The position numbers were made by a program, and so were the translations under genes. The notes below the pieces were generated by a model. The model did not search any database, had not been told where the DNA came from, and saw nothing but the letters and a program-made list of their open reading frames with translations. From positions 1 through 10,979 of the forward strand of contig DQSP01000262.1 in NCBI GenBank assembly GCA_015663215.1: a DNA stretch of 10,979 nt. Reading direction: 5' to 3'. The stretch is from Sulfurimonas sp. Its GTDB lineage: Bacteria; Campylobacterota; Campylobacteria; Campylobacterales; Sulfurimonadaceae. Of this stretch, positions 1-5,921 are shown piece by piece (positions within the stretch are counted from its first letter, which is position 1; every line of letters starts with the position of its first letter).

Positions 1-824
1 ATGGTGATTATAATATTTTAGTTTTAGAGCATTTAGCAGCTACGAGTGAGCCTAAACGCGAGTTTGATGTTGCTGCTCTTATCCCTCACTGGATGAATAG
101 ATTTGAGAATGGTTGGGGATCATGGATATGTACTATGACTAAAGAGACATACTCTCAAGTAAAACAGGGTGTCCCTGTTTCTAACCTTGGTGGTATTTCA
201 AATGCAATGGCTATTCGTCATGTGGCGGCTTATGCATACTACGATACTGAGGAAGAGATAGCTTTAGTCGCTAGAAAGACTATGTTTACTCATAAGAGTG
301 AAGAAGCACTCTCAGGTGGTGAGTTTTTTGCAAGAGTAACTTTTCGCGTTATAAACGGAGAAGCTCCAAATGATGCTATAGAAAATGTAGCAGTAACAAT
401 GAGTCCTTTTATCCAAAACAAAGTGACTCAGGCTATCGCAAAGTACAAAGAAGAAGCAGATGAGAGTTCATCTCTACATAAAGAGCAGTTTGCTGATGAC
501 TTAGCTATAACTTCTATGGCGAGACTTTGGGACATAGGTCGTTCTGAGCCTATTCGTGTTGGTAAAGCAAGCCCTACTGAGGGAACACTTCCTGGGGCTG
601 TTTACTTTATACTCAAGTACTTTGACAAAGAAGATGGACTAAACCGTGCACTCGCTGCAAACGCGATGGTAGGAGGAGACAATGCTTCTCGTTCTATAGC
701 TATAGGTATGGTTTTAGGTGCATATAGTGGAGTAAGTAGTATAAAACCTGAGTGGTTAGAAACTCTAGAGCAGTATGAGTACTGTGAAGGGTTACTTGCC
801 AAACTTCCACTTCTAAAGGAATAG
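1..824 (+). CDS. ADP-ribosylglycohydrolase / J1-crystallin-like protein, 5' end missing
   Basis: The reading frame is open from base 3 to the stop at 822-824, giving 273 visible residues, so the gene begins outside the window and the ATG at 93 is internal. The all-helical ADP-ribosylglycohydrolase (DraG/ARH, PF03747) fold is suggested by a GDYN motif followed by a helix at visible residues 1-12, a small-residue segment SNAMAIRH, a PTEGTLPGA segment, and GGDNASR at about residues 224-230 followed by the helix IAIGMVLGAYSG. True hydrolases carry TDDT and GGDTDT metal-binding motifs. Here the second ligand of each is replaced (DY for DD; DNAS for DTDT), as in the crystallin-J1-like branch. Enzymatic removal of ADP-ribose is therefore uncertain. 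It is cytosolic, with no signal peptide or membrane segment visible. A 47-codon ORF starts 6 bases after its stop. The family call is firm; the activity is not known. Confidence 0.8.
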   Translation, partial: GDYNILVLEHLAATSEPKREFDVAALIPHWMNRFENGWGSWICTMTKETYSQVKQGVPVSNLGGISNAMAIRHVAAYAYYDTEEEIALVARKTMFTHKSEEALSGGEFFARVTFRVINGEAPNDAIENVAVTMSPFIQNKVTQAIAKYKEEADESSSLHKEQFADDLAITSMARLWDIGRSEPIRVGKASPTEGTLPGAVYFILKYFDKEDGLNRALAANAMVGGDNASRSIAIGMVLGAYSGVSSIKPEWLETLEQYEYCEGLLAKLPLLKE

Positions 825-830
825 GGTATT

Positions 831-974
831 ATGAGTGATGAGCAGAAGTTAGAGATATATTTAGAGCGTTTACGAGTCTTAGCTTTAGAGAAGATACAAG
901 AGAAAAAACAAGATGCTATAAGTGCCCTAAAGGAGTCCCTTCATATAGTTGAAGGAGAAATGTTAGGGTATTAA
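831..974 (+). CDS. Small 47-aa helical protein, unknown function
   Basis: An ATG at 831 opens a 47-codon frame ending in TAA at 972-974. An AAGGA ribosome binding site lies about 10 bases upstream, overlapping the last codons of the preceding gene, and only 6 bases separate the two genes, so it is probably co-transcribed and coupled. The product starts MSDEQKLEIYLERLRVLALE and is strongly charged, rich in Glu, Lys and Leu, and predicted to be one or two amphipathic helices. It has no cysteine and no membrane segment. I recognise no family. It could be a partner or stabiliser of the ADP-ribosylglycohydrolase-like protein, but that is inference from position only. The SD and codon content similar to the neighbours favour a real gene. 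Confidence 0.55.
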   Translation: MSDEQKLEIYLERLRVLALEKIQEKKQDAISALKESLHIVEGEMLGY

Positions 975-994
975 ACAAAAAATAGCTCCTAAAA

Positions 995-1003
995 TGTTAA
1001 AAT
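995..1003 (+). promoter_or_regulatory. Candidate extended -10 promoter of the ClpS-like gene
   Basis: TGTTAAAAT matches an extended -10 (TGn followed by TAAAAT, 5 of 6 to TATAAT). Transcription would start near 1010 and give a leader of roughly 23 bases containing the SD AGAGGGA at 1022-1028. No clear -35 is present, which is usual for Campylobacterota sigma-70 promoters. Confidence 0.4.
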
Positions 1004-1032
1004 ACATAAAAAATTTATATTAGAGGGAATAT

Positions 1033-1332
1033 ATGTCAGTAATGATAGAAAAACCATTTCGCATACAAAGACCAAAAGTAGAAATAAAAATGTACTTTGT
1101 GTCTATTCTCTATGATAAATATATTTCATGGGAATTCTGTCTTTACATCCTAATGGATGTATTTCACAAAGATCTTGAACAAGCAAAAACTATTACTGAT
1201 GTTATTTTGAGCGATGGTGAAGCTATTTGTGGGATGTATACATTTGAGATAGCAGATACCAAAGCAACTATAGTAGAACAAAAAGCAAATAAAGAAGGCT
1301 TCTCTCTTAGATGCCTAATAGAAGAAGTTTAA
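1033..1332 (+). CDS. ClpS-family Clp protease adaptor-like protein with altered N-degron pocket
   Basis: The 99-residue protein aligns over its whole length with ClpS, the adaptor that delivers N-degron substrates to the ClpAP protease. Shared landmarks are YxxWEF (30-35), VFHKDLEQA (43-51), AICGMYTFEIADTK (64-77) and the C-terminal LRCLIEE (92-98). The ClpA-contacting residues of E. coli ClpS (E79, K84) are kept as E72 and K77. The residues that hold the substrate N-terminus are not: the NDD of E. coli (34-36) reads Y27-D28-K29, and H66 is L59. Pocket gatekeeper M40 corresponds to W33. So it may bind the Clp ATPase without canonical N-degron recognition. The usual long flexible N-terminus is shortened to about 20 residues and is basic. 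The start at 1033 fits SD AGAGGGA at 1022-1028; M4 would be too far away. Normally clpS sits beside clpA; here no Clp gene is adjacent. The family is clear, the function is open. Confidence 0.82.
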   Translation: MSVMIEKPFRIQRPKVEIKMYFVSILYDKYISWEFCLYILMDVFHKDLEQAKTITDVILSDGEAICGMYTFEIADTKATIVEQKANKEGFSLRCLIEEV

Positions 1333-1343
1333 CTTTACTCTTA

Positions 1344-1414
1344 AACTAAGAATTTCTCAACCCCTTCCTAACTATTGAATAAAAAACAGAAACAAGAAGT
1401 TGAGAGTCTTAGTT
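1344..1414. repeat. Imperfect long inverted repeat between convergent genes
   Basis: The left arm 1344-1361 (AACTAAGA, then ATT, then TCTCAAC) pairs with the right arm 1399-1414 (GTTGAGA, G, TCTTAGTT). This gives 8 + 7 base pairs around a 3x1 internal loop, with a 37-base intervening segment. It fills the gap between the ClpS-like gene and the convergent cytidylyltransferase. Neither arm is followed by a good T-run and the loop is long, so it is not a classic intrinsic terminator; it may act as a bidirectional 3'-end structure. Confidence 0.5.
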
Positions 1415-1416
1415 GG

Positions 1417-1863
1417 TTATGCAATAATATTGACTGCATATTTTCCCTTATGAGACTGAGCAATAACATTTTGTTTTATTTTTGTAGATGAAGTTAAAGG
1501 ATTATAACTTACTTGCACAATTTTTGCACCCTTAGATTGTAGATACTTTTCAACCGCTATGTTATGTGGTTTATCACCCCAGTCTTCACCAATAACAAAA
1601 ACATCTATGTCTAACTCTTTACAGTTTTTTACATATTCTAGTTTGTCATAAGATACAACATCATCTACACACTGCAATGATTTGAGCATTCTCATTCTTT
1701 GGTCTAATGGGATAACAGGTACATTTTTTTTGTATGAACCTACTACTTCATCCGAAGCAACACCCACTACAAACTTATCACCCAAAGTCGCACAGTATTC
1801 TAACAAGTCTAAATGACCAACATGAACCATATCAAAGGTACCTACAGTATATACTAGCTTCAT
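1417..1863 (-). CDS. TagD-like cytidylyltransferase (glycerol-3-phosphate / phosphoalcohol type)
   Basis: The 148-residue protein is a single nucleotidyltransferase domain of the HxGH class. The signature GTFDMVHVGHLDLLE starts at residue 8, with HVGH (14-17) binding the CTP phosphates. VIGEDWGDK (90-98) matches the VMGDDW segment of B. subtilis TagD. Such enzymes join CTP to a phosphoalcohol (glycerol-3-P, phosphocholine or phosphoethanolamine) and release a CDP-alcohol plus pyrophosphate in the cytosol. The RTEGISTT loop near the C-terminus is replaced by NPLTSSTKIK (121-130), so the conserved Arg is missing and the substrate is uncertain; a FAD- or ADP-heptose-type nucleotidyltransferase is a less likely reading. 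An AAGGA SD at 1870-1874 supports the ATG at 1863. It diverges from a CDP-alcohol phosphatidyltransferase, the natural user of its product. Confidence 0.8.
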   Translation of the reverse strand: MKLVYTVGTFDMVHVGHLDLLEYCATLGDKFVVGVASDEVVGSYKKNVPVIPLDQRMRMLKSLQCVDDVVSYDKLEYVKNCKELDIDVFVIGEDWGDKPHNIAVEKYLQSKGAKIVQVSYNPLTSSTKIKQNVIAQSHKGKYAVNIIA

Positions 1864-1883
1864 TTAAATTCCTTATAAATTAA

Positions 1884-1889
1884 ATTATA
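1884..1889 (-). promoter_or_regulatory. Candidate -10 box for the cytidylyltransferase gene
   Basis: On the minus strand the hexamer is a perfect TATAAT. A start near 1877 would leave a leader of only about 14 bases that still includes the AAGGA SD. A second possible -10, TATTAT at 1899-1894, lies just upstream inside the shared GCTATTATTCCATA element. Neither has a recognisable -35. Confidence 0.4.
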
Positions 1890-1919
1890 TGGAATAATAG
1901 CCACTTCATGCTAAAATTC

Positions 1920-1928
1920 TGCTATACT
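1920..1928 (+). promoter_or_regulatory. Candidate extended -10 promoter of the CDP-alcohol phosphatidyltransferase
   Basis: TGCTATACT is a good extended -10 (TGn plus TATACT, 5 of 6). The predicted start near 1935 gives a leader of about 58 bases that is almost purely A and T. It would run back-to-back with the minus-strand promoter of the cytidylyltransferase, so the two genes could be co-regulated from one short region. Confidence 0.45.
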
Positions 1929-1955
1929 AAAAATATATTTAATATTTATTTAAAA

Positions 1956-1978
1956 TATAAATAAAAGTATAAATAAAA
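1956..1978. repeat. Short tandem repeat in an A/T-only leader
   Basis: TATAAATAAAA occurs at 1956-1966 and again at 1968-1978, separated by one G, giving a period of 12. It sits in the leader of the downstream phosphatidyltransferase. It may be simple AT-rich drift or an unstructured A-rich translation enhancer. Confidence 0.5.
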
Positions 1979-1993
1979 TAAAAAAGTGTAAAT

Positions 1994-2620
1994 ATGAAAC
2001 AACCAACAATCCTCTCTTATGTAAAAGATCTCCCTAACTTATTGTCCCTTTCAGGTTTAGCTTGTACCGTTCTTGCTATTTATTTTAGTATCACAGGTAT
2101 TTATGAGGCGGCTATGATAGGGATGGTTTGGGCGGTTGCATTTGACTGGGCTGATGGACTTGTAGCAAGAAAACTAAAGGGTAGAACACCAATAGATGCA
2201 AAGTTTGGTGGACAACTTGATGTTGTGATAGATATAGTAAGTTATGGAGTAACTCCTGCGATTTTACTTTTGTCTTATGGGAAGTTTGAACCTCTGTTTT
2301 TAATTGGTGCATTTATAATGATGGCTGCTGCCGCTATTAGACTGAGTTATTTTAGTACATATGGTTTAGCTGGTGGAACTAAATACACAGGACTTGCACT
2401 TGATAACAATAGTTTGATTTTAGTAGCTGTGTTTTTACTTCATGGTGTTGTAAGTCATGACACATTTACTATTATCTTATATGTCAGTGGAGTTGGTCTT
2501 GCTATACTCAATGTATCAGAGATTAAAACGCCAAAGCTTTCAGGTAATCCAAGAAATGTCTATCTTCTTGGAGCATATACTTTAGGAATTACAGCTATTT
2601 ATGGTTCAAAACTTCTATAA
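1994..2620 (+). CDS. CDP-alcohol phosphatidyltransferase, PssA-like membrane enzyme
   Basis: The 208-residue integral membrane protein carries the CDP-alcohol phosphotransferase signature: D51-WA-D54-G55-LV-A58-R59, then G72-x3-D76-x3-D80. The four Asp bind the two catalytic metal ions. The family transfers a phosphoalcohol between a CDP-linked donor and an acceptor at the inner membrane. LPNLLSLSG near the N-terminus and YGVTPAILLL after the signature resemble phosphatidylserine synthase PssA. However, 12 residues separate AR from the Gly where about 8 is usual, and the PssA segment GLPxP reads GLALDNN, so it may be a paralog with another head group. About five to six hydrophobic segments follow. 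There is no clear SD before the ATG; the leader is A/T only. Neighbours are a divergent cytidylyltransferase and, 81 bases downstream, a PHP hydrolase. Family certain, substrate unknown. Confidence 0.85.
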   Translation: MKQPTILSYVKDLPNLLSLSGLACTVLAIYFSITGIYEAAMIGMVWAVAFDWADGLVARKLKGRTPIDAKFGGQLDVVIDIVSYGVTPAILLLSYGKFEPLFLIGAFIMMAAAAIRLSYFSTYGLAGGTKYTGLALDNNSLILVAVFLLHGVVSHDTFTIILYVSGVGLAILNVSEIKTPKLSGNPRNVYLLGAYTLGITAIYGSKLL

Positions 2621-2641
2621 AAGTTACTAAATAAACTTTTT
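2619..2641 (+). terminator. Weak AT-rich hairpin after the phosphatidyltransferase
   Basis: AAAAGTT at 2619-2625 pairs with AACTTTT at 2634-2640 across an 8-base loop, followed by one further T. It has only one G-C pair, so at most it would be a leaky terminator and read-through into the PHP gene is plausible. Confidence 0.25.
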
Positions 2642-2701
2642 GTAACCATTTTGCAATTTTTATAGTTAAACTTCTGGCACTCTTAAAAGCAGGAAGAAAC
2701 T

Positions 2702-3946
2702 ATGAAAATTAGCCCAAGTGTTGTAGAACAAAACAGAAACACTTCGTATACTCTAACTTTAAAAAACATATCCAACATAGAGTCTTTGGAAGTTCTTTCT
2801 CGTAGTGATTACTATCACAAAGATACTCTAAAGTACAAAATCCAAGACAATACACTACTATTTTCATATAAGATGTCTTATCTTGGTGAGTTTGTTGTCA
2901 AAGTAAACTTCACATATAAAGAATCAAAAATCGTCACTTTATACTGCCTAAATAAAAAGATGATGCAACTGAGGCCTTTGAAGGGTGACTTACATATGCA
3001 CTCAATTTACTCTGATGGAAGAGCAACTCCTTTTGCTATGGTTATGGCTTCACTTGAAGCTGGTATGGATTTTGTAAGTGTTACAGACCATGATAGTTAT
3101 AAGGGTTCATTAAAAGCTATAGAAAAAGCAAAACAAAACAAGATTGATATCTTAGTTTTGCGAGGTGAAGAGGTAAGTGTTGGTGGAAAAAAAGATATGT
3201 CTGTTTCACAAGGAAATGGGCATATTTTATCCATCAATGCCAACAAGTCCATAGAAGACCAAAGAAAAGATACTCAAAAATACGAAAAAGAACTTCAAAT
3301 AATAGCTACATCCTTAAAAAAAGAAGATATCGATAAAAACATTGATGTGTCTCATTATGCAAAAAATATCTGGGTTATAAATAAAATAAAAGAGGCAAAA
3401 GGAATCTCAATCTTAGCCCATCCAAACTGGGTCTATAAAGATGGAAAATATCATCTGCATCAAGCTTTTTATAAAGAGATGTTAAAAAGTTCTCATTTAG
3501 ACGGGGTTGAAGTTTTTGGAGAAGAGAAAATCAAAGAGCATAACAACATGACGCATCTTACAGCACTTCAAACAAAAAATAAGCATAAATACTTAGCACC
3601 TTTTGCAAACTCAGATGCCCATGATAGCGACCATGAAATAGGAGATAGATTTACTATTTTATTTGCAAAAAATAAATCAGCTTCTAGTGTAGTAAAAGCT
3701 ATGAAAGAGGGTCTTTGTTGTGCTGTTTTTAAAAGAGAAAATTATGAACATCAATTCATAGGTAAGGATGAACTAGCTCAATATGTTTATTTTTTGATTA
3801 AAGAGTATTATCCTAAGCATACAACTCTCAAAAGTAGGTTGGCAAAGCTTTATATGGACCAGCTTATAAATGATGGAAGTTTTGAGAAAAAGATAAACAG
3901 TGTGAAGAAAAGACTCGATGAGTATACAAATAGCTTTTTTAGCTAA
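2702..3946 (+). CDS. PHP-domain metallohydrolase, CehA/McbA-like
   Basis: The 414-residue protein has an N-terminal beta-rich region (about 1-90, possibly an Ig-like domain) and a PHP metal-dependent phosphoesterase domain from about 94 to 345. Metal-binding motifs are intact: H98-M-H100 in GDLHMHSIYSDG, D129-H130-D131 in VTDHD, E156-E157, H174 in NGHIL, H240 in LAHPNW, and D305-A-H307 in NSDAHD. This arrangement is that of CehA/McbA-type hydrolases, which cleave phosphate or other esters with bound metals. The C-terminal 70 residues are helical and charged. No signal peptide is obvious, so a cytosolic enzyme is likely. The SD AGGA at 2691-2694 supports the ATG. It follows the CDP-alcohol phosphatidyltransferase, so removal of a phosphate from a lipid or phosphoalcohol intermediate is possible but inferred. 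Its 3' end overlaps the convergent esterase gene by 8 bases. Confidence 0.82.
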   Translation: MKISPSVVEQNRNTSYTLTLKNISNIESLEVLSRSDYYHKDTLKYKIQDNTLLFSYKMSYLGEFVVKVNFTYKESKIVTLYCLNKKMMQLRPLKGDLHMHSIYSDGRATPFAMVMASLEAGMDFVSVTDHDSYKGSLKAIEKAKQNKIDILVLRGEEVSVGGKKDMSVSQGNGHILSINANKSIEDQRKDTQKYEKELQIIATSLKKEDIDKNIDVSHYAKNIWVINKIKEAKGISILAHPNWVYKDGKYHLHQAFYKEMLKSSHLDGVEVFGEEKIKEHNNMTHLTALQTKNKHKYLAPFANSDAHDSDHEIGDRFTILFAKNKSASSVVKAMKEGLCCAVFKRENYEHQFIGKDELAQYVYFLIKEYYPKHTTLKSRLAKLYMDQLINDGSFEKKINSVKKRLDEYTNSFFS

Positions 3947-4502
3947 TTAAAAAAGTTGCTACACTTTTAAAATGTCTCTCTATTCCTTCATAACTATGGT
4001 TACCACCTTCTTCTATGTCTAGAGTTGCGTGTACAAACTTTTTGGCAGCATGATTGTAGTCTAGGGACTCATCACCAGTCTGGAGAAGTAGCATAAAGTT
4101 CTTCGTGTTTACCTCTGCTACTTCATACTCTCTTAAAGCTTCGTAATGCTGCTCTTTCCACTCAAAACTTGCTCCATCATAGAAGTTAGTCATGGGTGAG
4201 GGTATACGGCTGAGTGTATCGTAGGGAAAGATAGATGGGTTTATGAGAACTGCTTTGAGATTATACATCTGCGAGAGATAAATGCTGTAGAAACCACCAA
4301 GAGAAGAACCCATCAGTGAGACACTCTCACCTAGTTTGATGTATGACTCTATGAGCTGTTTTAGTGTGTCTAGTGCAAGAGCAGGAACATTTGAGAGGGA
4401 AGGTGCTATAAACGCCACACCTTGATTCTTAAAATACTCTCTAAAGAGTTTTGCTTTTGTTCCTTGCCCACTACTAGCAAATCCATGTATATAGATTATC
4501 AT
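3939..4502 (-). CDS. YqiA/YcfP-family alpha/beta hydrolase (esterase)
   Basis: The 187-residue protein is a compact alpha/beta hydrolase. It opens with the strand IIYIHGFASSG, whose HGF forms the oxyanion region. The nucleophile elbow is GSSLGG with Ser67. The likely acid is D144 or D148 in QTGDESLDY, and the base is H169 in GGNHSYEG. These motifs and the length match the UPF0227 / YqiA family, whose E. coli member is an esterase on short acyl and palmitoyl-CoA-type substrates. It is cytosolic. Its ATG overlaps the pepA stop by one base (TAATG) and has no good SD of its own, so translation probably depends on ribosomes terminating on pepA. Its 3' end overlaps the convergent PHP gene. The physiological substrate is unknown. 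Confidence 0.8.
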   Translation of the reverse strand: MIIYIHGFASSGQGTKAKLFREYFKNQGVAFIAPSLSNVPALALDTLKQLIESYIKLGESVSLMGSSLGGFYSIYLSQMYNLKAVLINPSIFPYDTLSRIPSPMTNFYDGASFEWKEQHYEALREYEVAEVNTKNFMLLLQTGDESLDYNHAAKKFVHATLDIEEGGNHSYEGIERHFKSVATFLIS

Positions 4503-5920
4503 TATTTGATATTTTTAAGAAACTCACTCATAAAACGTACACCTGCACCTGTTCCGCCATAACCATTTACATCCCATGGCGTTTCAGTATATGCTGAACC
4601 TGCTATGTCAAAGTGAAGCCACTTGTCTTTATTTTCTTCTTTTATAAATGCATCAAGAAAAAGTCCTGCTGTGATTGCTCCACCATAAGGCTTGTTCGAG
4701 ATGTTACAGATGTCGGCAATGCCACTTTTTATCTGCTTTTTGAGGTGTTTATTAAATGGAAGTGAAGATGTAAGTTCTCCTGCATTTGATGCAGCCTTAC
4801 TTAAGTCATGCTTGAGTCTACTTGAGTGACCCATCACCCCAGTTGTGTACTGACCAAGTGCCACCATACAAGCACCTGTAAGTGTTGCAAAGTCGAACAT
4901 ATAATCAGCTTTTACCTTGTCTTGTGCATAGTCAAGAACATCAGCTAGGACTAAACGTCCCTCTGCATCAGTATTTCTTACCTCTATTGTTTTTCCACTA
5001 CGAGAAACAAGCACATCATCTGGTTTGTACGCGTCGCCCCCTATCATGTTTTCAACTGCACCGATGAAAGCATTTATCTCAACATCTAGTTTCATCTCAG
5101 ATGCTGCTTTGATGATACCTAAAACGGCACATGCACCAGCTTTATCCATCTTCATAGTTACCATAGAAGCACCAGGTTTTAGTGAAAGTCCACCACTATC
5201 ATAAGTAAGACCTTTTCCTATGAGGTTGATTTTCTTTTTAGCATTTTTAGGTTTGTATGTGAGGTGAATTAGCTTAGACTCATGACGAGATGCTCGTCCT
5301 ACTGCAAGCATAGCTGTACAGTTTTCTTTTAAAAGAGCTTTTTCATCAAGTATAGTACAGCCAAGACCATTTTCTTTAGCTAGTTTTTTAGCGAGTTTAG
5401 CAAATGAAGGTGGGTTTAAATCCTCTGGAGTAGTGTTTACGATGTCACGTGTAAAACAAGTAGCATCAGACACGATAACAGCATCTGAAAAAAGTTTTAT
5501 AGCTGATTTATAGTCATCTTTTGTATAGATAAGAGAGATATTTTTAAGAGATACTTTTTCTTTTTTAGACTTATAAACCTCATAAATATAAGAACCCAGA
5601 ACAAAACCCTCAACAAGTGCGAAAATAAGAGCCTTATCATCTATGGCTATGTTTGCACTTTTGTAGTTTGTCTTTTTGAGTGCTTTAACTGCAACAGCAG
5701 ATACACTTCTGATGTCATCTGCATCAAATGAGTCAACACCACAAAATAGAGTGTTTTTATCATGTAAGAAACATATAGAATCAGCAGAGGCATCAAATCC
5801 AGCTAATTTGAGAGCTCTTTTATGTTTGTTTTTTTTGAGAAGTGACTCTGTAAGATATACTAAAGAGATATCACTCTTAGCATCTGAAATATTTTGGTTA
5901 AGTAGTTGTATGTTCATCAT
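4502..5920 (-). CDS. pepA: Leucyl aminopeptidase (M17 family)
   Basis: The 472-residue protein is a cytosolic M17 aminopeptidase that removes N-terminal residues from peptides and forms hexamers with two metal ions per subunit. The N-terminal domain (about 1-155) is variable; the catalytic domain follows. All ligands and catalytic residues aligned with E. coli PepA are present: K236, D241, K248, D259, D318, E320 and R322, the last three inside the signature NTDAEGRL. The length is slightly below E. coli's 503. ATG occurs twice in tandem (5920-5918 and 5917-5915). GGAAAA at 5928-5923 is 6 or 9 bases away, so either can serve. That SD is in one arm of a perfect inverted repeat (5922-5950). The esterase gene follows in TAATG coupling. 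Role: peptide turnover; a DNA-binding role like that of E. coli PepA is not shown here. Confidence 0.95.
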   Translation of the reverse strand: MMNIQLLNQNISDAKSDISLVYLTESLLKKNKHKRALKLAGFDASADSICFLHDKNTLFCGVDSFDADDIRSVSAVAVKALKKTNYKSANIAIDDKALIFALVEGFVLGSYIYEVYKSKKEKVSLKNISLIYTKDDYKSAIKLFSDAVIVSDATCFTRDIVNTTPEDLNPPSFAKLAKKLAKENGLGCTILDEKALLKENCTAMLAVGRASRHESKLIHLTYKPKNAKKKINLIGKGLTYDSGGLSLKPGASMVTMKMDKAGACAVLGIIKAASEMKLDVEINAFIGAVENMIGGDAYKPDDVLVSRSGKTIEVRNTDAEGRLVLADVLDYAQDKVKADYMFDFATLTGACMVALGQYTTGVMGHSSRLKHDLSKAASNAGELTSSLPFNKHLKKQIKSGIADICNISNKPYGGAITAGLFLDAFIKEENKDKWLHFDIAGSAYTETPWDVNGYGGTGAGVRFMSEFLKNIK

Positions 5921-5921
5921 A

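Noticed and set aside
963..992. Imperfect TTAGG...CCTAA hairpin after the 47-codon gene
   Set aside because: The stem is interrupted by an internal loop and no T-run follows, so I do not call a terminator.
2112..2312. 66-codon minus-strand frame
   Set aside because: It lies opposite the catalytic signature of the CDP-alcohol transferase and reads as low-complexity Leu/Gln/His.
2675..2691. TGGCAC...GC resembling a sigma-54 promoter before the PHP gene
   Set aside because: The GG-to-GC spacing is one base too long and the TT before GC is AA; the second element also runs into the SD.
3935..3953. TTTTTTA/TAAAAAA palindrome as a bidirectional terminator
   Set aside because: The stem would consist only of A-T pairs and there is no GC-rich stem ahead of a T-tract on either strand.
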